Part shown: positions 45,801 to 56,548 of the stretch, one piece after another
Numbering within the stretch: position 1 is the first letter of the stretch
Layout of the letters: each line of letters begins with the position of its first letter
Assembly: GCA_022478985.1 (NCBI GenBank)
Contig: JAKSZP010000157.1
Span: 102,612-166,611, forward strand
Origin: Massospora cicadina
Taxonomy: Eukaryota; Entomophthoromycota; Entomophthoromycetes; Entomophthorales; Entomophthoraceae
DNA: 64,000 nucleotides
Direction: 5' to 3'
Notes under the pieces: generated by a model
Told to the model about the DNA's origin: nothing
Seen by the model: the letters and a program-made list of their open reading frames with translations, nothing else
Databases searched by the model: none
Translations under genes and position numbers: made by a program

Positions 45801-47727
45801 ATTTATCTGAGGCAAGCTGACCAGGGGACAGACATTAACAAAACTAAAAATATACTAAAAAACTAACGTAACTACTTGGTTCAAACAAAACGCCCTAATG
45901 AGCAGATTGAGTGAAGTGCTTCAAAAACTGACCAACCAGGTGGGCAGCGGAAACCGCTTATCCCTCCATGGTGGAAGGGGAGGGAGGTCGGGGGGCTCGT
46001 CTTCAGCAGCCTCTTTGGCAGCATCTTCTTCCTCCCATAGTAGAGTGCGTGTCACGGCCATCAGTAATGGCGTTTGGGCATCTGTGGTATGTGGTTTAAT
46101 ATCTCCAATAATTGTAATTTCATGGAAATTGCCAGCTAGGTATATGGCACTGAGATATTTGGTTAAAGCTTTTTCAGCTTTAATTCAGGCATCAGGGAGT
46201 TGAACGAACGTGGCAATGTTGGTTCAGGTTGTTTTTGCTTTTGGATTCCAAGCTATGGTTGCCACGTTATGGATAGCATTATTTGCATTTTTGTAATACT
46301 TGGCCACTGATATTTTGCTTTTTGGAGTTAAGGTTGTGGGGATAACAGGAGGTGAAATTCCTCCTTTGAGTATCGCTACTGATTTAGCAACAGCTTTGCA
46401 GAGAGGATGACAATCTGTGTTGCAGCTGCTTCAGCTGAAAGCTGATGATCACTGTGAAACAATTTGGCATTTGGCTGTGGGGTATAAAGTCGAGGGGGGT
46501 ATTTGGCGTCCCATTCTACATTAATGAACTGCTCAAATTTGCAGAGATGGTTCTTCAATGAACTTACCTGATTTGTCAATTTCAGCCAATAACTCCCATG
46601 GGTTTTGGTTAAATTGAATTGTGGAATCAGCGTATAGTTAAGGTTTGTTTGATTCATTTGAGGAAGCATGGGATCAAACTGGGATTTAATCTGATGCTTG
46701 ATTGGAGGAATTATTTATGGCATTGGGGTGAGGAGGAGGCTGATTGGTGGCTGCAGGTGCAGCTGCAGCAACAGGCTTTGGGGGTGGAGGAGGTAGGATT
46801 GTGCCCCATGCCAGAAATTGTACAGGGCGGGCAGCAGATTGGAGGTCAGCGGATGAATCATCTGATCCGCCTGAAGTGGTTGAGAAGGGGCACTTGCATT
46901 TCGAGTGGTCTAACCTGAAAAATGATGGACAAATCGTCCGCCCACCCTTGACGCGGACCCAAAACGGATGGTCATGCGCTGAGGGAATAATGGTGCACGG
47001 CGGAATTGCCACCGCAATTTTATTAAATTCAGGGCTTATCATGGCATATGCCCGAGGCCCAGCAAGTCGTGTGGCTCCATTTGGGACCACAAATTGTAAG
47101 ATGGGGTTGGAGCCATAGGCTGCCAAACCGTCCATCAGCTTTTGGTGGAGCACTTTAGGGGGGAGGTGAGTGGGAAGGCCAGCAAACAGGACCACCAAAG
47201 TGGTGTCCGCTGGGAGCTGTTTCTGAGTTGTGGGGAGAGGGGTGCCCTGGAATACCAGGGGCACAGTTGTTGCAGTGGCAGCGTCAGCTTTGCAGGTGAA
47301 GCCGAGGTCAAAATACCCCTTGTAGGGGTGTCAATCAAGGAGCCGGCAGGTGTCATCACCGCCTGTGCCATTTTGATAATGGCTTGGTCGTGGTATGGGA
47401 ATAGTTTCCCATATTTGACCCTTAGGCCGTAGTGCATGTTGCTCCAGGGGAGCACTAGGGGGCAGCGTGGTACCACTTGGGTATGAGCAAGGTGGGCGTC
47501 TAGGTCTTTGGGCGGAACGAATTGGCCCATAGATTTGGAATGACTGGGTGAACCAGTCTTAGTGCATTTTCCTGCCGGACAGAAAATGGCGGGGGGAGTT
47601 TCGCAATTGCCCCATGCTGGGGCAGCTGGCGGAGAATCCAAGGACATTGGAGTAAAATGACTAAGGCAAATTCAATTTTGTTTCTAAGTTCATGTAATTT
47701 TTCTTGAAAAGTTATGCCAAGCGGAAA
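45801..47727 (-). mobile_element. ORF1-only retroposon H3 (half-LINE)
   Basis: A 1.93-kb copy on the minus strand, colinear with H2 from the 5' end (tttccgcttggcataactt, compared with tttcctcttggcgtagctt) to the tail. The tail, gtctgtcccctggtcagctt then gcctcagataaat, parallels LINE-1 and H2. It encodes the ORF1-like protein only. It interrupts the integrase of chromovirus D, so it is younger than D. Confidence 0.92.
45920..47647 (-). pseudogene. H3 ORF1-like protein
   Basis: Starts MSLDSPPAAPAWG at 47647; open to 47135, continued in another frame from 47264 to 46686 and in others to about 45920, some 575 codons in all. Seen in order: YGLRVKYGKLFPYHDQAII, LVVLFAGLPTHLPPKVLHQ then KLMDGL, HPFWVRVKGG, a knuckle with one Cys lost (TICPSFFRLDHSKCKC), and a Pro/Ala linker. 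Then comes a C-terminal region ending with FHEITIIGD and a Glu/Ala-rich stretch. The LINE-1 ORF1 has the same order (FGVRV, LLEQHLKDGL, HPFWVTV, CCHC). No enzyme domain is present. Confidence 0.82.
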
Positions 47728-47747
47728 GAGACCGCCCATCTTTTTGT
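47728..47747. repeat. H3 target duplication, right copy
   Basis: gagaccgcccatctttttgt, partner of 45780-45800. Confidence 0.78.
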
Positions 47748-48400
47748 GCACCACATGTTTTCAATGTTTGGTCTCCCACAGAAGATCATTAGCGACCATG
47801 GTCCACAGTTCACAGTGAAGTTCTGGAGTGAACTCTTATCCATTTTAAAAATCTCCCCCTGTCACTCCACAGTGTATCATCCCCAGTCCAATGGGCAGAC
47901 TGAGTGAGTTAACCAAGTCCTTGAACAGTACCTGCGTTGTTATGCTGCAGCTGCACAGGACACCTGGGCTAATGACCTTCCCCTCACTCATTTTGCCTAT
48001 AACAATGGGACTCATGCTTCCATGATGTCTTCTCCTAATGAAGTGACGTTAGGATATAATTTTTACTTTTCATTCAGACCTTGCTTGCACTTGGGGTCCA
48101 AACTTCCATGGATCATTCTGAACATATTAGGTCTACTCAATCCTTAGTGCGGGAACACCTCATCAAAGCTGTTGAATACAAGCTGTTCGCGGATTGTAAG
48201 CGACTCCTGGGTCATGACATAATGGTGGGCTCCTATGTTATGCTCAATGCACGCCATTTGAAAAAGAAAGTGCCCTCCCGCAAGTTCACATGTAAGCATT
48301 TGGACCCTCATTTGGTGGAGGAAGACTTGGGCATTGGTGCGTTCCAGTCAAAGCTACCAACCCATTGAAAAAAGCACCCTGTCTTCTACGTTTCCCAGTT
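47728..48400 (+). pseudogene. Element D integrase, second part
   Basis: Resumes with ETAHLFVHHMFSMFGLPQKI, then ISDHGPQF (second catalytic Asp), HPQSNGQTE (catalytic Glu) and a stop where the frame would continue VNQVLEQYLRC. DTWANDLPLTHFAYNNGTH follows. A frameshift near 48080 leads into the C-terminal part. Confidence 0.88.
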
Positions 48401-48752
48401 GTCACCCTTCAAGGGTACAGTTCCCACAGATCCTGAACTGATAGTAATTAAAAATGCACAGAGAACCAAAGTGGAAAATAACATAGCATCCTGCAAGTCC
48501 CATCAGTCCATTCAATATCTCATGGCCTGGAAAGGCTATCCAGCCTATGAAAACAGTTGGGTTAAATTCTATGATTGCGCTAACTACATGGAACTTATTG
48601 AGGCGTTTCACAAATCCCACCCCAACGCTCCCCTCCCCACCCCCCAAAAAAGTCATGACTGTAATGGCAATCAAGTTACCCAAGGCGCACAAAAATGTGG
48701 CCCTCATACAGTTTCCCAGTGGTGGTGCCCTTCCTTTGAGAAAAAAAGGTAA
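48399..48752 (+). pseudogene. Element D chromodomain (integrase C-terminus)
   Basis: 117 open codons. IQYLMAWKGYPAYENSWVKF then YMELIEAFHKSH is a chromodomain: YLxxWKGYP, the ENSWV strand and a C-terminal helix, at about 48490-48625. In chromoviruses it sits at the end of integrase and binds modified histones. It follows PELIVIKNAQRTKVEN, the usual lead-in. A purine tract (gagaaaaaaaggtaa) next to the 3' LTR overlaps the end of the frame. Confidence 0.9.
48737..48752 (+). other. Element D polypurine tract
   Basis: ttgagaaaaaaaggtaa directly precedes the 3' LTR start TGTAAG at 48753, the usual primer for plus-strand DNA synthesis. Confidence 0.75.
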
Positions 48753-49913
48753 TGTAAGTCCTGGGGAACATCCTCTGTGTCAATCAGGCTCTCTTTCCAT
48801 TTCTGAGTAAAAAAGTTCCAAAAGGGTGGCTGTACCCCTCGTAACCCAGGGTGACCTCGTCCACATGATAGACAAGTGCTGGGTAACATCTCTCCTCTTC
48901 AGATCCCTCCCCTGGTGCCCTCACTCACCTTGGCTGAACTTGTCCACTGGCTCAGGGAAATCTGCACTGAGATCGCCAAACTGAAGTCAATTAGTCAAAA
49001 AATGATTGGAAACAAGCCCAATGATCAGAATCCACATAGTCATAAATGGATGAAGATTGATTCATTGGCCAGAATCGCCAATGGTTTTGATTTGGCCAAC
49101 AGTGTGATCATCAAAATTAGTTCCCTTTCAAAATTGTCAGGGATTATCTCCAACGTGCAGGTAGTAGCATCGGACACAATCAATGATAGTTTAAAGATCC
49201 CTTCTAGCAAATCAGGAGTTGCGGCTGATGCAACGCTTTTGACTGAACAAACAGCCAAGCAACTGGGCACAGGCAGGTTTGGCATCCTTAACCCATTCCC
49301 AACCCATTGGGACTGCCCCTATGTGGGGTGGCCTTTGGGGAATCCCGCTGCTCATCAGGGCAGATGCCATCATGCTAACTGTCAGAAATGCAGTTTAGCC
49401 TCAGTTTGGGAGTTAAAGGTCAAACTGACAGTGACTCAGCCTGCCACCAAATCCTTTGATGTCAGTTTCTATTGAGCTTATCTGTCCCATCCCCAAATAA
49501 TTCTCCAGTTAGGTTGAACTTGAGGGGCCTAATTGCTGCTTGTTCCCACATCAATTGACCTCTATTTAATCAGTTGCATCACACTGAAGAAATTTTTTTG
49601 TTGGTCAATTTTCTTCCTTTATCTTACATTAAAAATCCTCTCCCCAAATTTAGTTTTCACTATATGTTGAAAAATAAACCGCCCTTTCCACTGGCACTCA
49701 CACACCCCTCGGAGTTAATGACCATATTCATCTGGTATTTCATTATGTGCCTGTATGTGATTCTCGCTCATTGGCAGATATTGGCAGAAAACCTCTCTAG
49801 TTTCATATCTTTCAGACCAGCAGCAGTGCCTTTGGCATTCTGGTTTGTTATTTGGGTGCTCCAGCACCTAGGCTATCAGGCTGGTCTAATTCTAACTTGC
49901 TGTTTGCCTGACA
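48753..49913 (+). repeat. Element D 3' LTR
   Basis: Partner of 41907-43063, followed by gtatc (49914-49918). It contains the open frame 48876-49475. Confidence 0.93.
48876..49475 (+). CDS. ORF inside the LTR of element D
   Basis: 199 open codons within the LTR. The first part is also open in the 5' LTR copy up to 42402. Recognisable shared pieces: PPLVPSL, EICTEI, IKISSLSKLSGII and VVASDTI. Later it has a Cys/His cluster (HQGRCHHANCQKC). No family is recognised. A coding LTR is unusual; it could be a displaced gag piece or a chance ORF. Confidence 0.35.
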   Translation: MLGNISPLQIPPLVPSLTLAELVHWLREICTEIAKLKSISQKMIGNKPNDQNPHSHKWMKIDSLARIANGFDLANSVIIKISSLSKLSGIISNVQVVASDTINDSLKIPSSKSGVAADATLLTEQTAKQLGTGRFGILNPFPTHWDCPYVGWPLGNPAAHQGRCHHANCQKCSLASVWELKVKLTVTQPATKSFDVSFY

Positions 49914-49918
49914 GTATC
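49914..49918. repeat. Element D target duplication, right
   Basis: gtatc, exact copy of 41902-41906. Element E's gag resumes after it. Confidence 0.9.
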
Positions 49919-50480
49919 TGCCCCACTAAGGAATTAAATTGGCCATATAAGCCTCATACCAAAATACTGACATTAATCAGGTTATTTGTTATCTTTGTAA
50001 GAATTTGGGGCATTATGTCAATAAATGCCATAAGTCCAGTTCAAAATTGAGGGTTCATTTGGTGAATCTTGTGAAAATGTAGAACCTAGAAAAGTCAGGG
50101 CGGAGTAGAATATATTTTCTTTATTTGCCTTCTCTAAAAATCCCAACGGTAAAAAAATCTCTAACTTCACCTTTTATCCAGTGGAAAGAATATGATGCCT
50201 TGCCTCTGGAAATTCATTGAATAAATATTGAAGACAGGGTAGTTGTGACCACCACTCTATAAAAAATGTGATGCTGAGCCAGTGTCAAAACTAGTAGAGA
50301 AGCCTTACGTTCAACAGTTAGTACTATAAGAGCTTCCAATACTTCTGGTATAACCCCTAATTGAATTGGGTCTAGATGCGTTGCCTAATGAAAACTTGAT
50401 AGAATACAGTCCTAAGCTAAGTTTGGAGAAAAAAATTTTGAACCAAACAGAAACTCTGGATGTACTAGCAATTTTTTTGG
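49919..50480 (+). pseudogene. Element E gag, knuckle region
   Basis: Continues element E after D. The zinc knuckle CYLCKNLGHYVNKC (C-x2-C-x4-H-x4-C) is encoded at 49987-50028. Downstream sequence is decayed. Confidence 0.78.
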
Positions 50481-51192
50481 GAATTTATCTTTCTAAATGC
50501 AGTTATATTGATTTTTAGCAAAACTGTTTGAGGTCTATGTCATTGTGGACAGTGGGGAACCAGTTAATAAAGTGTCTAAAAAAATTTGTGAAGAGGCTGG
50601 GCATAGCTCTTAGCATAGCTCTATAAAAAATCTATGGTGCTGCAGCCCTCAGACCACAACTTCAGAAGGGACATACAGTGCGTCTCTGCTGCAATTTGGC
50701 TCACCATGATCTCCACTCTCACTATTTTTATCCCAAATCATAATTCATAACTTTTTATATCAAGCCTCATTTATGAGAGCTCATGGTGCCAATGCTGATT
50801 TTGAGGGAAATATTTTGGAAATCATTGGACAACCCATTATTATTATATAATTGAAAGAATGAGGGCCTATCATCTTTAACTTAGGGGTTTGTTAACTTAT
50901 TTTAAGAATGGAATAGTGCCCTATGTTATCAGCATATTCAGACCCAGACGCAACATACTCAACCATATTGCATAACTTTGTGGTATTCCGCTACATGCTA
51001 ATCAAAATTTAATCATTCCGCCAGTCCATCAAATGATAGTGGTGACAAAAATTAATTTGGCAATTCCCCAAATATTATTTGGTTAAGTATTTGCGCCATT
51101 CTGTCATTTTGATTCAGAACTTGTCACCTTGCCTGAGATAGTTCTCCCTGCTTTGGCGAAATTCAGGTGATTTTGGCTAATTAGTATGCATA
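50481..51192 (+). pseudogene. Element E protease
   Basis: YVIVDSGEPVNKVS contains D-S-G (50548-50556) with Glu where Ala is usual. The remaining sequence is decayed and is split at 51192 by element F. Confidence 0.65.
51188..51192. repeat. Element F target duplication, left
   Basis: gcata, repeated exactly at 60525-60529. Confidence 0.9.
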
Positions 51193-51846
51193 TGTTGACA
51201 ATCAGTAGTTTGACTAGATAGTAAGAATGTCTCAGTGTCAACTTTTCTAAATTTTATATTTAAAATTGGGGACTAGTTCATGGTAGAATCATACTAGTCG
51301 GAGTAATGGTTCTACCCCCCTTTCATAGACCTGAAGGGGGTTCAGTAGAGTGAAAATATTTTATGCTTTAATTGCCACTTAGAAACTTCAGTATTTGGCC
51401 AGGCTACTCATATGTGCCAGATGGAAGATTGGAGGGATTATATTAAAATGCTCCCCCATGATTATGTTATTTCAAAAAAAATCTCACATCTAAATTTAAA
51501 GCTTTATAAAGGTGATACAGTTCTTAAGAGCGGTGATAGATAAAACATCATTTAGCCAACTTGGGATGCCCTCTGCCTATTTCAGATTCCATCACCTCCC
51601 TTTACTAAGCTTAAAATTAGTGTGAATACTAAGCGAGGTCAATTTAAATGGGGCTCTCTCTTCCAGATCTTTAAGTTTATACTAGTAATAAAATACTCTA
51701 ACCTCTATTTTTCCTTGTGGGTTGTAAAATCCCTTAGTTGATTTTAAAAGAACAGTTGCAAGTTGTCATACTCAAGCAGATGCTCTATTGTTATTATTTT
51801 GTTCACCTAGAACCAGCAAGCATTAAAAATTGCCAAGATTCCAAAA
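51193..51846 (+). repeat. Element F 5' LTR
   Basis: Starts TGTTGACAATCAG and ends at gattccaaaa (consensus CCAACA in the partner). It aligns with the 3' LTR throughout; shared blocks include ttggggactagttcatggt and tcatagacctgaaggggg. Confidence 0.9.
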
Positions 51847-51867
51847 AATGATGCTCACTACAGGGGG
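51847..51867 (+). other. Element F primer binding site
   Basis: aatgatgctcactacaggggg matches the element E primer site apart from two positions. Confidence 0.7.
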
Positions 51868-51929
51868 CACCTATATACCACAATCTTAAATCAAAAACGG
51901 AGGGCGCTTAAGTGAGTACCCCTCTTCCC

Positions 51930-52822
51930 GCTTCCACTGAAAATGAAATGATGATACTTGTTCATGAGCTGCAACTAGCTAGCTCTGTGCTGTTTTAAAA
52001 ACTCAAACAGCGCCCCCCTTTTACTGTACATGAGGCCATTTCTGATGTCCCTTTTAACCCCCTTTAAATACAACTTCACCACTGGGGAAGGGTAGCATTG
52101 CTTCATTTATATATGTTTATAAAATCTTCCATGGAAGGCGCGAATTACCAATAAAGAATCAAGAACATCCTTCTTTAACTGAGTTGCATGGCTCAAGGGT
52201 GAAAGTCCCTCATATGGACATTCTGAGTACATGGGCAGTAGTTAAGGACGCTCTGATTGTTAAATTTATTTCAAAGTCAAGTTTAAGCAGGGAAAAACAG
52301 GATTTTATGTGCCTCAGTATGTATGAAGGAGAACAGATCACTGCCTTCTTTGATCATCTGTACATACCCGCTCAGTCATTTCTAACATCTCATATGCTCA
52401 ATCTTGACAACGTCATTGCTGCCATTCTAGCTGGGTTGGTTTCTCGCCCTTCTTTAAACAGGCATATAATCTTTGTAGTACACAGCTTTCAGATGGTCTG
52501 CGACATAAAAGAGGCTTTATTGGAGGTTACAGATTTTTATATGGTTGAGACTACTTCAGTAGTTGTGGTAAAACCCCAAGTCTTAGCCATTTCAGATATT
52601 TCACCCATAATCCAGTGGACAGAATCTCTGGCGACCCCAATGGGACCTCCTGTGCCTGTTCGATCCTTTGGACCTGCTCCTTCAGTTCAACTCAAAACAG
52701 ATACTATTTCATCTTGTAGGTCTGAGACTCCCAAACCAGCTAACCAAGTGCTTTCAAAGAAGCTCATTGAAGTTGCAGCTCCTTCTCCCCCAGCCAAGCT
52801 GGTAGATGGTGCCCTAATGTAA
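51930..52822 (+). pseudogene. Element F gag
   Basis: The main open frame is 52184-52822 (212 codons): DILSTWAVVKDALIVKFISK, then MYEGEQITAFFDHLYIPAQS and SRPSLNRHI, the layout of the gypsy gag (retrotrans_gag) capsid core. A Pro/Ser-rich C-terminus follows. A more decayed N-terminal part precedes it (NEMMILVHELQLASS). No CCHC knuckle is seen. Stops separate it from the protease. Confidence 0.75.
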
Positions 52823-54210
52823 TTTTTGCAACATGGAAGGGCCCATTGTAAAAGCGTCTGTTAAGAAGATAGCCGCCCCATCTCAAGTGCTTAGCCCTAA
52901 CTCACCTCCTATCTCTCCTTTGACTTTCATAGACAACTTTTCAGATGACGATTCTAAAAGAGGTTTGATGACGTGAGGCACTATGTCCTTCAAGCCCTAG
53001 CTGAAGTAGAAATATCAGACCGGCTAAACCCTGGAGGACTAGATAAGGACGTGACACCCAATGATACCTATCTGAGCTAAGTTCTGAGGTGCCCAAGGTT
53101 ATTGACACTGCTAGCAATGCTGGCCATCTCATTGTTTTGATGATCCTCCCTATCTCGCATGTTCATACTCTTCAATTCATTAAAGATAGATAACCTGAGA
53201 CTACTAAAATCTTGCCTCTACTTTCCGTCTTAAGGAGGTTTTAGCTCTTCCTTCTAGTTTTGGTGGGTCAGTTCCTCAGGTGTAAGTAGTCATCAACAGG
53301 TGTGAGTCATGGCCACCCTGGACACTGACTCCCCAATCAATGTATTTCTTCTAAACTCATAAGGAATATCAAATTAACACCAGATCTGGACTACTCCCAA
53401 TAGTATGGGACGGTGGGTCCTTCCAGAACTCGCGCTATTTAAGCCTATTCCTCCTTACCCCTCCAATTTGTAAAGCCTATTTTGTCAGCCTCTTCTGAGG
53501 CTTTGGAGAGCAACTATTATGACATGCTTACTGGTACCCAGTTCCTTGTCAAGTACAACGGAACTATCAATCTGAATCTGGGTTACCTTTCCTTGCTCAA
53601 CTATGAGGTGCCTTTGGTTCTAGCCAGTAAAGAGCCCCTCAAAAAAGAGTACTCCTTCCTTGTGTAAATACATTTCCTCTGCACTATCGTTGCACTACAA
53701 CGCATATGGGCGCCAACAAAGCTGCTACCAGAGTCTGTGGACGCCTCAGAAGTCATTCCTCTTTACGCCTCAAAGGATATGGTAATCAGGTTTGAGGAGT
53801 AACAGGTAGTTGACACCAAGATTATATTAAAATCCCCTGAAACTGCTTATCTCATCTAACATTTATTGACATAGTAAGTCATCTTTAGCCCAAGGTACAC
53901 CCTGGAATACTAGATCCTTCTCACAGCGACCTACCAATATTTTTCTTGAAGACCTCACCAAGCAGGACATGATCATGAAAGAACACTATGAGATAGGAAA
54001 ATTTTTGCTCGATTCCCTTGATGATATTTTGAAATTTCATTTCATTGGATCGATGGTAGAGATGGTCTTACCTACTGAAAAAATGTTGTGTGCTTTGTTT
54101 AATGTTCATGTCTCAGATGAACTAATCTCAGAAGAGCTAAAAGAAGTGCACTCCTTATTAGATGCCTTTAGTGATCTTTTCTCCAAGTTTGATCATGATT
54201 ATGGGCTATG
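52823..54210 (+). pseudogene. Element F protease region and linker
   Basis: The frame ATLDTDSPINVFL near 53308-53350 resembles a retropepsin site with the Gly of D-T-G-S changed to Asp. Open pieces 53482-53667 (VKYNGTINLNLGYLSLLNYE) and 53969-54211 (SLLDAFSDLFSKFDHDYGL, the usual lead into gypsy RT) follow. Many stops. Confidence 0.65.
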
Positions 54211-55010
54211 AAGGATTAAAGCAATTGATGTTGTTGATGCCAGTCCCATTAGATCTAAACCCTACTGCAAGTTAAATGTCGAGAAGAAACAAGTGAGGAA
54301 GGAGATCGAGAAATTTTTAGATGCTTGGTTACTAGTACCTTCCCAAAACCCTTGGGCGTCTCCCTTGCTACTCATTAAAAAGAAAAAAGGAGGTCATTGG
54401 GTAGTTATGGACTACTGTAAATCAACACCTTACCAAAAAAGACAGCTATCCCATCCCTCACATTAATGATGCCCTTGCCCAACTCTCTAGCTCCAAATTC
54501 TTCTCCGCTATGGCATTGGCTAAAGGATACTGACAGATGGACCTCTCCCCCTAAGACCAGGAGAATTGTCCTCTTATCTGCAGTGAAGGCCTATTCCATC
54601 TTACCCGGTTACCCCAAAGGTTGTGCAATGCGCCCACATCGTTCAAATGTGCAATGGATCATATCCTACAGGATCTTAAGCTGAGTTTATTATAGTACAT
54701 ATTGATGATATCACGCTTTTTTTCTAAAACTGTCAATGAGCATCTTACTCATTAAAAGGAAGTTTTCAACGCTGCACGCCTCTATCATGAAGCTTAAGCC
54801 TTGAAAGTTCATTTTTATTCTGAAAAAGCTAGATTCTTTAAACATGCCCTCTCACAAGAGGGACTTCAACCCTTATATAACAAAGTGGAATCCATATCCA
54901 AAAAAATCTTCACCCTAAACCTGCAAGTTATTCAGGTCTTTCTCAGTATGATGGGATATTACCTTCATATAATCTCAAGTTCGCTCACTCAGTGAGCCCC
55001 TCGTTCTACT
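54211..55010 (+). pseudogene. Element F reverse transcriptase
   Basis: Fragments: SPIRSKPYCKLNVEKKQVRK, VPSQNPWASPLLLIKKKKGG, VVMDYCK, SAMALAKGY then QMDLSP, and IIVHIDDITLFF with an intact H-I-D-D active site at 54698-54709. The open piece 54801-54995 carries HALSQEGLQP and VFLSMMGYYLHII of the thumb and connection. Frames change several times. Confidence 0.82.
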
Positions 55011-55019
55011 AGTGGCAAA

Positions 55020-55430
55020 GAACACTCCTTTCTCTTAGGGTTGGAACAAAAAGCTGCGTTTGAAACGCAAAATAGTTGCTCCAACAACGCTCCATCCTTT
55101 GCCACCCGGACTATGGAAACATTTCCTTCTGTTTACCAATGCCTCTGACTATGCTGTCAGAGCTATCCTGGACCAATTGAATGAAAAGGCGTGGATCATC
55201 CCGAGTCATATATTTAGAAAGATGCTGTCCAAGGCTAAACGCAACTACAGCGTCACTGAGAAGGAGTGTCTAGCTGTCTCACTAGCTGTGAAATACTACC
55301 GCCCCTTCCTTTATGAAACCACATTCACTTTGGTTGATGAACACGCCTCCCTGAGATGGATCCAAAATTATGAAGGATCCTACTGGGTGACTGGATCGTT
55401 GGGCCTTAAAGCTCCAACACTATAATATGA
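55020..55430 (+). pseudogene. Element F RNase H
   Basis: LFTNASDYAVRAILDQ, NYSVTEKECLAVSLAVKYYR and LVDEHASLRWIQNY are typical gypsy RNase H, open over 55060-55425. The catalytic DAS reads NAS. A frameshift precedes the end of the domain. Confidence 0.87.
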
Positions 55431-56548
55431 AAATTGATCACCAGGCTGGTACCCACCATATGAACGTCGATTGGTTGAAGCACTTATCTGTTCTGCATCT
55501 AGATAATAGTGAAGGTGAGCGGCTGCATGACCTCTTTATGGCCCCTAGGTCTTGGCACGATGAAGATGACCACGTCAAGGAATGATAGCCAGGCACTCCC
55601 ACAATACTAAGGTGGAGAGTGGGAGATTACACAGAAAGGTAGTGGTTAACTGGCTGCTTATCTATAACCCTCCAACGAGTACCTGCCATCACGGAGGCCT
55701 ACTCTACTCTTGGGCATGGAGGCGTGAGGAAAACGTATGAGTGGCTCAAAGACCGGTACTACTGGGAGGTCATCATAGAATTCATCATTGAAGTCCTGGA
55801 TGAATGTTTAACTTATAAAAAACGATCCTGACACAAAACCAAATACCAGTATCAATCTACTACCCCCAAACAACATTTTCATACAATCATCTTAGACGTA
55901 GTAGGTCCTCTACCCCATACTACCAGTGGGAATTTTTACATACTGTTAGTTATTGACAACTTTACAAAATTGGAATGAAGCAGTGGCTCTCCCTTCCCAA
56001 TTTGCCAAAGTTTTCGCCACTTTCCTCTGTCACTCAATCTTCACTTGCCATGGTTGCCCTCAGGTTCTCCTTTGCAACCATGGTAAAGATTCACCTCCAG
56101 AGTGATAAGGTCCTGGCTACCTCCATGGGGGCTAAACAACTCTTCTCCGCCCCTATAATCCTTCTAAAGATGGTACAGTAGAAAGCGTCAATGGAAGCTT
56201 GGTAGACATCCTACGGAAACTGGTCATATCAGACCATCTACCCTGGTACCAGTTCCTGCCCAGTGCCCTGAAGGCATACCAGATAGGTTATCACCAGAGC
56301 CTTAAGATTTCTCCCTTCCATTTTCAATATGGTTGAAAACCTGGGGTAGCTGCGCTCTTAGCTAAAGATATCTTTACTTAAAGAAATTATGATATTGAAA
56401 AGGCCATGAGGAGGTTGGCCCAGCATTTCTTCAACTATAATCTGATGCTATGACTAATCTATAGAAAATTGTCACCAAAGAGGGTCAAACTGCAAATGAG
56501 CCCAGAACCCCCTTGCCCTCTAAAGTCTCTGATTTAGTGTTTTATTAC
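55431..56548 (+). pseudogene. Element F integrase, main part
   Basis: An HHCC-type region (TLGHGGVRKTYEWLKDRYYW then DECLTYKK) at about 55710-55830, then a core with TIILDVVGPLPHT and ILLVIDNFTK. A later CNHG sits where SDNG is usual. VESVNGSLVDIL includes the catalytic Glu, followed by LPWYQFLPSALKAYQIGYHQ and SLKISPFHFQYG. The frame DLVFYY is cut by element G at 56548. Confidence 0.82.
56544..56548. repeat. Element G target duplication, left
   Basis: attac, repeated exactly at 58922-58926. Confidence 0.9.

Larger units (their letters stand above)
41907..49913 (+). mobile_element. Chromovirus-type Ty3/gypsy element D
   Basis: LTRs 41907-43063 (1157 bp) and 48753-49913 (1161 bp), a 5-bp duplication GTATC, protease, RT, RNase H, integrase and a C-terminal chromodomain. 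Chromodomain gypsy elements use that domain to steer integration to marked chromatin. Only about 315 bases lie between the 5' LTR and the protease, so most of gag is missing. H3 interrupts the integrase. It inserted in the gag of element E. Confidence 0.94.
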
